From Verrucomicrobiota bacterium (GTDB taxonomy: Bacteria > Verrucomicrobiota > Verrucomicrobiia > Opitutales > Opitutaceae): DNA of 9,691 nucleotides. The notes under the pieces were generated by a model, which saw nothing but the letters and a program-made list of their open reading frames with translations, was not told the origin of the DNA and searched no databases. Position 1 is the stretch's first letter. Each line of letters begins with the position of its first letter. The stretch covers positions 1 through 9,691 of the forward strand of contig JAEZSJ010000384.1 in NCBI GenBank assembly GCA_023443985.1, written 5' to 3'. Shown one piece after another: positions 5,985 through 9,691 of this stretch. The position numbers and the translations under genes are program-made.

Positions 5985-6863
5985 ATGAGAGCCGCCCCGC
6001 TCGCGCACGCCCACCGCATCACCGACGGCCGCAGGTTCCGCCTCGCCGATCACGACCCCGCCGACACCGGCACCCTCACGTCGAAGAAGCCGGCGGTCGC
6101 CGCGTTGAAGAAGGCGCTCGCGCGACTGGACGAGCTGCAGGAGCGGTTGTACGCGCAGAACCGCTGGAGCGTGCTGCTCATCCTGCAGGCGATGGATGCG
6201 GCCGGGAAGGACAGCGTGATCGAGCACGTGATGTCCGGGCTGAACCCGCAGGGTTGCGAGGTGTACTCCTTCAAGGCGCCGAGCGACGAGGAGCTCGACC
6301 ACAACTTCCTCTGGCGTTGCGCGTGCCGCACGCCGCGGCGCGGCCGGATCGGCATCTTCAACCGCTCCTACTACGAGGAGACGCTGATCGTGCGGGTGCA
6401 CCCCGAGATCCTCGCCCGCGAGAAGCTCCCGCCGGCCCTGGTCACCAAGCGGATCTGGGAGGAGCGCTTCGAGGACATCCGCGCGTTCGAACGCCACCTC
6501 GCCCGCAGCGGCACGGCGGTCCTGAAGTTCTTCCTCCACCTGTCGCGCGAGGAACAGCAGCGGCGGTTCCTCGCGCGGCTGGAGACGCCGGCGAAGAACT
6601 GGAAGTTCTCCGCCGGCGACCTCGCCGAACGCGACCGCTGGGACGACTACATGGCGGCCTACGAGGAGACGATCCGCGCAACGGCGACGGACGAGGCGCC
6701 GTGGTACGTGGTGCCCGCGGACCGCAAGTGGTTCACGCGACTGGTGGGCGCACAGGCGCTGGTCGCGCGGCTCGAGGAGATCGAGCCGCGGTTTCCCGCT
6801 TTGCCGCCCGAGGAGATGCGGCGCCTGCGGGCGGCGCGCAGCGCGCTCAAGCAGCAGGGCTGA
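5985..6863 (+). CDS. Polyphosphate kinase 2 family protein (polyphosphate:nucleotide phosphotransferase)
   Basis: 292 residues, the length of single-domain PPK2 enzymes (PPK2_rel_1 type). Seen: a typical N-terminus (GRRFRLADHDPADTG, 15-29), the Walker A loop AMDAAGKDSVIEHV (69-82; G74-K75-D76), LNPQGCEVYSFKAPSDEEL, the second catalytic patch GIFNRSYYEETLIVRVHPE (123-141), lid-region arginines around RRFLARLETPAKNWKFSAGDL (193-213), RWDDYMAAYEE, and APWYVVPADRKWFTR (238-252). Family role: transfer of phosphate from polyphosphate to AMP and/or ADP (or the reverse), in the cytosol. The FNRSxYEE form, rather than FDRSWYNR, groups it with the class III-like enzymes such as the Meiothermus type, which can act on both AMP and ADP; that specificity is inferred. 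ATG 5985 is preceded by a G-run (5978-5982). Its stop codon lies in a hairpin shared with the convergent gene. Confidence 0.94.
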   Translation: MRAAPLAHAHRITDGRRFRLADHDPADTGTLTSKKPAVAALKKALARLDELQERLYAQNRWSVLLILQAMDAAGKDSVIEHVMSGLNPQGCEVYSFKAPSDEELDHNFLWRCACRTPRRGRIGIFNRSYYEETLIVRVHPEILAREKLPPALVTKRIWEERFEDIRAFERHLARSGTAVLKFFLHLSREEQQRRFLARLETPAKNWKFSAGDLAERDRWDDYMAAYEETIRATATDEAPWYVVPADRKWFTRLVGAQALVARLEEIEPRFPALPPEEMRRLRAARSALKQQG

Positions 6864-6876
6864 GGCCGGACCTCAG
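6860..6876. repeat. Hairpin containing both convergent stop codons
   Basis: CTGAGG (6860-6865) pairs with CCTCAG (6871-6876) around CCGGA. The TGA of PPK2 (6861-6863) and the TGA of the minus-strand barrel gene (complement of 6873-6875) lie in opposite arms. No T tract on either side, so if it stops transcription it is a weak, non-canonical terminator. Confidence 0.4.
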
Positions 6877-7571
6877 AAGCGGTAGGCGAAACCGACCTTG
6901 GCGACCGGGTACACATCGTGCCCGTCGTTGATGTCCTTCTCCTCGCGGCGCAGGTCGCGGAGGAAGGCGGGGTCGTTCGCGAGCGGGCCGGTCGCGGTGA
7001 GCTTCGCATCGTAGTTCGAGGTGAACATCACGCCGAAGTTCGTGTGCAGGCCGAAGCCGCTCTCGCCGAACCACCAGGTCCAGCCCACGCCGATGTAGGG
7101 CGCGACCTCGGTGCCCGTGTCGAGGCGCCCCGTCACGGACGTGATCTCCGTGTTGCTGTAGTCGTGATCACCGATCTCATACACCTGGCCGCGGCGGGCG
7201 CGGGCGGTGACGGCGAAGCGGTGGTTGTACACGACCGCACCCGCGGAGACATGGAAGTGTCCGCCCCACGGCGACCAGTCCACGGTGGCGGCGAAGTTGG
7301 AGGTGCGCAGGTCGGCGTCATACCGGGCGCGTTTGCTCTTCAGGTTGTCGCCGTTGAAGTCGAGGTAGCCGTAGCTCAGGGCGAAGTTGAACCGTTCGGA
7401 CGGGGTGTACTGGAGGACCGGGCCGAAGCCGGTCGTGCCGCCCTCCAATCCAAGGGAGAAGGGCGACCGCTCGGCGGCCGCGCAGGGGCCGGCCCCGGCC
7501 AGGGCGGTGGCGGCGACCGCCAGCAGGGCGGCCATCTTCGAAAGACGCAGGAATCGTGTGTGGCAGGTCAT
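6873..7571 (-). CDS. Outer-membrane beta-barrel protein (8-stranded-type, function unknown)
   Basis: 232 residues. Residues 1-34 form a signal peptide: basic start with R6, R9 and K12, hydrophobic MAALLAVAATALAGAG (13-28), and probable cleavage after CAAA before ERS. The mature part alternates polar and hydrophobic residues in barrel-like strands: SLGLEGGTTGFGPVLQYTP, FNFALSYGYLDF, NFAATVDWSPWGGHFHVSAGAV, APYIGVGWTWW, LHTNFGVMFTSN, ending YPVAKVGFAYRF with the terminal Phe typical of BAM-assembled proteins. The layout (ATVDW-P, a glycine-rich mid-barrel, xLGVMFxxxxxxxLxATG, DPAF..EE) matches a conserved family of small bacterial outer-membrane proteins that I know only as hypothetical. No ligand or partner can be assigned. 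ATG 7571 was preferred to upstream GTG/ATG codons because it gives a normal signal peptide. Confidence 0.85.
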   Translation of the reverse strand: MTCHTRFLRLSKMAALLAVAATALAGAGPCAAAERSPFSLGLEGGTTGFGPVLQYTPSERFNFALSYGYLDFNGDNLKSKRARYDADLRTSNFAATVDWSPWGGHFHVSAGAVVYNHRFAVTARARRGQVYEIGDHDYSNTEITSVTGRLDTGTEVAPYIGVGWTWWFGESGFGLHTNFGVMFTSNYDAKLTATGPLANDPAFLRDLRREEKDINDGHDVYPVAKVGFAYRF

Positions 7572-7659
7572 GCGTCGCCAGAGATCATGACAGCGGCCCA
7601 TACCCACCACCCGAATTCAACGAACGGCGGAACCCGCGGGACGAGCGGCCGATCCCGCC

Positions 7660-7677
7660 CGCGGCCGGGAGGCCGCG
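7660..7677. other. GC hairpin downstream of the SemiSWEET gene
   Basis: CGCGGCC (7660-7666) pairs with GGCCGCG (7671-7677) around GGGA. It lies 13 bases past the SemiSWEET stop codon, the right place for a minus-strand terminator, but no T tract follows on the minus strand. It may stabilise the 3' end of the HAD-SemiSWEET message or be incidental in GC-rich DNA. Confidence 0.35.
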
Positions 7678-7690
7678 AACACGCAGTCGG

Positions 7691-7954
7691 TCACGCCCGG
7701 CGGCGGAAGCGCACCGTGAGCACGATGATCGCAAGCGCGAGCACCAGCGTGATCGCGTTGGAGAGGATGATCGGCCACGCGCCCATGATCACCCCGTAGG
7801 CCAGCCAGAGCACCACGCCGAACGAGAACGCGGTGAACGTGACCAGCGAGATGCCCTCGGCGTTGCGGGTCCGCCAGAGGCGGACGACCTGCGGCACGAA
7901 GCAGCCGGTGGTGAGCGTCGCCGCGCTCATCCCGAGAAGATCGACAAGTTTCAT
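7691..7954 (-). CDS. SemiSWEET sugar transporter
   Basis: 87 residues, exactly the size of bacterial SemiSWEETs, which form one three-helix bundle and work as homodimers. Helix 1 (~5-24) carries the PQ-loop signature FVPQVVRLWRTR (19-30; P21-Q22), followed by the loop RNAEGISLVTF, where SLVTF matches the usual ISLxxF, helix 2 (~38-56, FSFGVVLWLAYGVIMG), and helix 3 (~60-81) with the conserved Asn in PIILSNAITLVLALAIIVL. The end FRRR is positive and should face the cytoplasm. Known family role: facilitated, energy-independent sugar diffusion through the inner membrane. Its ATG overlaps the stop of the HAD phosphatase gene as ATGA, implying translational coupling and joint function. Hydrophobic low-GC3 drift or transfer signs are not seen. 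Confidence 0.93.
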   Translation of the reverse strand: MKLVDLLGMSAATLTTGCFVPQVVRLWRTRNAEGISLVTFTAFSFGVVLWLAYGVIMGAWPIILSNAITLVLALAIIVLTVRFRRRA

Positions 7955-8787
7955 GGGAAAGCGACGAAGGGCGAGGCGAGCAGCAGCTCGACCCCGCGCG
8001 CGAAGGCCGACTCCGCGCAGCCCGCGGGTGCTGTCACCGTGGCTCGGCTACGCACCTCGGGGCGCGCGTGCGGCATCGCGACGGAAAAGCCGGCCCAGTC
8101 GAAGAGCGGCACGTCGTTGTCGGCGTCGCCGAAGGCGGCCACGCGTGCCGCCGGCAGGCCAAACTCCCGAGCGAGGGCCGCGGTGCCGGTCGCCTTGTTC
8201 ACGCCGCGCGGCACGAACTCGAACACTTCCCGGTGCGAGCGCACCGTCTCCGCGGTCGCGGGCCGGCAGTGTTCCACCCCGCCGCGCGCGAGAAACGCGT
8301 CCAGCGCCGGCTCGCCGCCGATCCACATGACCTTGAACACCCGCTCGTCGCCGAGGGCATGCGAGGCGACGACATCGATCGGGGTCGCGGTGATGCGGCG
8401 ATAGCGGTCGATGTCGGGTCCGTCGAGCGGCGTGCGTTCGCCGTTCTCTGTGTAGGTGATCACGCCGAAGCCGGCCGCGAGCCCAGCGGCAACCACCGGC
8501 GCGACATCGGCCGGCGGGAGAAACTGCTGCACGAAGATGCGCTTGCGCCCGGGGTCGCTCGCCTCACAGCCCTGACACGACACCAGGCCGCGCACCAGTG
8601 GCAGGTTCCGGGCGATCCCCGCCATGTTGAGAGCATGCCGCCCGGACGCCAAAACGATGGCGAAACCGGCCGCCGCCAGCCGTTCGAGCGCCGCTTGGTT
8701 CTCATCGCCGATCACGCCATCGTGCCCGAACAACGTGCCGTCGAGGTCAATGGCGGCGATGAATCTGCATGTTTGTGCGGTTTTCAA
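7951..8787 (-). CDS. Cof-type HAD-IIB family hydrolase (probable sugar-phosphate phosphatase)
   Basis: 278 residues from TTG 8787. HAD motifs are complete: motif I AAIDLDGTLF with nucleophile D14 and acid/base D16; motif II VLASGR with S48; motif III lysine K198 in PRGVNKATG; motif IV GDADND (220-225). The type IIB cap lies between (~85-190). Family members dephosphorylate sugar phosphates and related metabolites in the cytosol with Mg2+. The usual QNGA patch after motif II reads SCQGCEASD here. Start: no in-frame ATG or GTG lies near the conserved IDLDGT; TTG codons at 8787, 8802 and 8805 are options and 8787 gives a normal short lead-in. Neighbours: 4-base overlap with SemiSWEET downstream and a divergent DeoR-type regulator 54 bases upstream, which suggests a sugar-linked job and control by that regulator. 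Confidence 0.9.
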   Translation of the reverse strand: MKTAQTCRFIAAIDLDGTLFGHDGVIGDENQAALERLAAAGFAIVLASGRHALNMAGIARNLPLVRGLVSCQGCEASDPGRKRIFVQQFLPPADVAPVVAAGLAAGFGVITYTENGERTPLDGPDIDRYRRITATPIDVVASHALGDERVFKVMWIGGEPALDAFLARGGVEHCRPATAETVRSHREVFEFVPRGVNKATGTAALAREFGLPAARVAAFGDADNDVPLFDWAGFSVAMPHARPEVRSRATVTAPAGCAESAFARGVELLLASPFVAFP

Positions 8788-8848
8788 CTTGTGATCGCGC
8801 AACAATCGGCAAGTATCCGCTCGACTCAAGCAAATTCCGGCATGCTTG
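8788..8848. promoter_or_regulatory. HAD/DeoR divergent control region with CTTG/CAAG half-sites
   Basis: 54 bases separate the two starts, leaving little room for independent promoters. Four half-sites occur: CTTG (8788-8791), CAAG (8810-8813), CAAG (8827-8830) and CTTG (8845-8848). The last two form a 6-bp inverted repeat, CAAGCA (8827-8832) and TGCTTG (8843-8848), with its centre at the DeoR start codon. These are candidate operators for the DeoR-type protein. Neither gene has a visible Shine-Dalgarno. No experimental motif is known to me for this regulator. Confidence 0.3.
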
Positions 8849-9600
8849 CCCCTGAACGCCACGAAACGATCCTCAGCCTGCTTCGCGCGAAGGGCCGCGT
8901 CCATTCGGCGGAGCTCAGTCGGCAACTGGCGGTCTCCGAGGACACGATCCGGCGGGATTTGGCGGCGCTGGCCGGTGAAGGGCTGCTGATGCGCACGCAC
9001 GGCGGCGCGGTGCCGCGGTCGACGACCAAGCTCGAGTTCCACGCCCGCTCGCAGGAGCACAAGGCGGAGAAGGCCCGGCTGGCGCGCCGCGCCGCGGAGT
9101 TCGTGCACCCCGGGCAGGTGGTGCTCTTCGACGCGGGCTCGACGGTGCTCGCGGTGGTGCAGGCGTTGCCGCGCGACCTGCAGTTCACGGCTGTCACCCA
9201 CAGCGTCGCCGCCGCGGCGGCGTTGGCCGAGCTGCCCGGCGCCGATGTGTTGTTGCTCGGCGGGCGGTTGATGAAACGCGGGCTGAACACCGTCGGGGCC
9301 GAGGCGATCGACGCGTGCCGGCGGGTGCGGGCCGACCTCTGTTTCCTCGGGGTCGCGGCGCTGGACCCCGATGGCGGCATCACCGATCCGGACTACGACG
9401 AGAGCCTGATGAAACGCACGCTGCTCGAGGTCGCGGCGAAGACCATTGTCATCGCCACGGCGGACAAGCTCGGCAGCGCGTGTCCGTTCGCGGTCGCCCC
9501 GGCCGCGGCGATCGACGTGCTGGTGACGGAGCCGTGCTCCCCGCCCGCCGTGCTCGACGGCCTGCGTACGGCCGGAGTCGGGATCGACCTCGTGGAGTAG
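8842..9600 (+). CDS. DeoR/GlpR family transcriptional regulator
   Basis: 252 residues, the standard DeoR length. N-terminal winged helix: ERHETILSLLRAKGRV (5-20), HTH SAELSRQLAVSEDTIRRDLAAL (22-43) with the family's SxxTIRRDL recognition helix, and the wing LLMRTHGGAV (48-57). The C-terminal DeoR sensor domain shows VLFDAGSTVLAVV (94-106), TAVTHS (116-121), LLLGGRLMKRGLNTVG (137-152), LCFLGVAALDPDGGITDPDYDES (166-188), KTIVIATADKLG (200-211) and DVLVTEP. Known role: repressor of sugar catabolic or transport genes, released by a phosphorylated sugar. Its divergent neighbours, a HAD phosphatase and a SemiSWEET, are the obvious candidate targets, together with its own promoter. ATG 8842 starts right before the family's ERHxxIL; no Shine-Dalgarno is evident. 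Confidence 0.95.
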   Translation: MLAPERHETILSLLRAKGRVHSAELSRQLAVSEDTIRRDLAALAGEGLLMRTHGGAVPRSTTKLEFHARSQEHKAEKARLARRAAEFVHPGQVVLFDAGSTVLAVVQALPRDLQFTAVTHSVAAAAALAELPGADVLLLGGRLMKRGLNTVGAEAIDACRRVRADLCFLGVAALDPDGGITDPDYDESLMKRTLLEVAAKTIVIATADKLGSACPFAVAPAAAIDVLVTEPCSPPAVLDGLRTAGVGIDLVE

Positions 9601-9627
9601 GCCCGCGCCCGGGGCGGACCAAACGCA

Positions 9628-9658
9628 CAGGCCGCGCTGCCCGGGGCAACGCGGCCTG
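9628..9658 (+). terminator. Hairpin after the DeoR gene (possible terminator)
   Basis: CAGGCCGCG (9628-9636) pairs with CGCGGCCTG (9650-9658), and inside it TGCCC (9638-9642) pairs with GGGCA (9644-9648). The stem is very strong and begins 28 bases after the DeoR stop. It is followed by GAGGCGGC, not a T tract, so intrinsic termination is uncertain. Confidence 0.45.
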
Positions 9659-9691
9659 GAGGCGGCAACGCCGATCGGGACGCGGCCGCGT

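Noticed and set aside
6918..7799. 293-residue open frame on the + strand
   Set aside because: Antisense to the barrel protein gene and running through its control region into SemiSWEET; no domain, no plausible start.
7691..9600. Defence or toxin-antitoxin system formed by small genes here
   Set aside because: SemiSWEET, HAD-IIB and DeoR assignments are clear and none has toxin, antitoxin or nuclease features.

Overview
The window is a GC-rich (by eye about 70%) bacterial chromosomal segment with ten protein-coding genes I can support, most of them separated by short gaps and on both strands. A Gram-negative cell is implied by an outer-membrane beta-barrel gene. The mix (DUF6807/PmoA-fold secreted protein, DUF4080 radical SAM enzyme, RNHCP protein, short GC-rich palindromic repeats) fits a Verrucomicrobiota/Opitutaceae-type genome best, but that is an inference from gene content; there is no rRNA or other phylogenetic marker. 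I see no tRNA, rRNA, CRISPR array, phage gene or transposase.

Layout. 93-842 (+): UPF0149/YecA-like protein with a C-terminal SEC-C zinc motif, followed by a good intrinsic terminator (859-885). 946-2649 (-): B12-binding-type radical SAM enzyme with DUF4080, apparently carrying an in-frame palindromic repeat in its middle. 2650-2999: gene-free gap holding a perfect 31-bp palindrome. 3000-3587 (-): L-2-amino-thiazoline-4-carboxylate (ATC) hydrolase family protein, divergent from 3691-4173 (+), a DUF1643 protein. 4217-5170 (-): secreted DUF6807/PmoA-fold protein. 5171-5530: gene-free gap with two tandem small hairpins. 5531-5929 (+) RNHCP zinc-finger protein and 5985-6863 (+) polyphosphate kinase 2 (PPK2), probably one transcription unit. 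6873-7571 (-): outer-membrane beta-barrel protein, convergent with PPK2. 7691-7954 (-): SemiSWEET sugar transporter, translationally coupled (ATGA overlap) to 7951-8787 (-), a Cof-type HAD-IIB phosphatase; divergent from it is 8842-9600 (+), a DeoR/GlpR-type regulator.

How genes may work together. The clearest functional group is at the right end: a DeoR-type repressor (a family that usually senses phosphorylated sugars) divergent from a sugar-phosphate phosphatase coupled to a sugar uniporter, which reads as a small sugar or sugar-phosphate handling/export module. The rest looks like ordinary housekeeping and accessory genes without a shared pathway. I did not find a convincing new multi-gene system. 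The points most worth a second look are the palindromic repeat built into the radical SAM reading frame, the 31-bp perfect palindrome at 2755-2785, and the DeoR-HAD-SemiSWEET module with its CTTG/CAAG half-sites.
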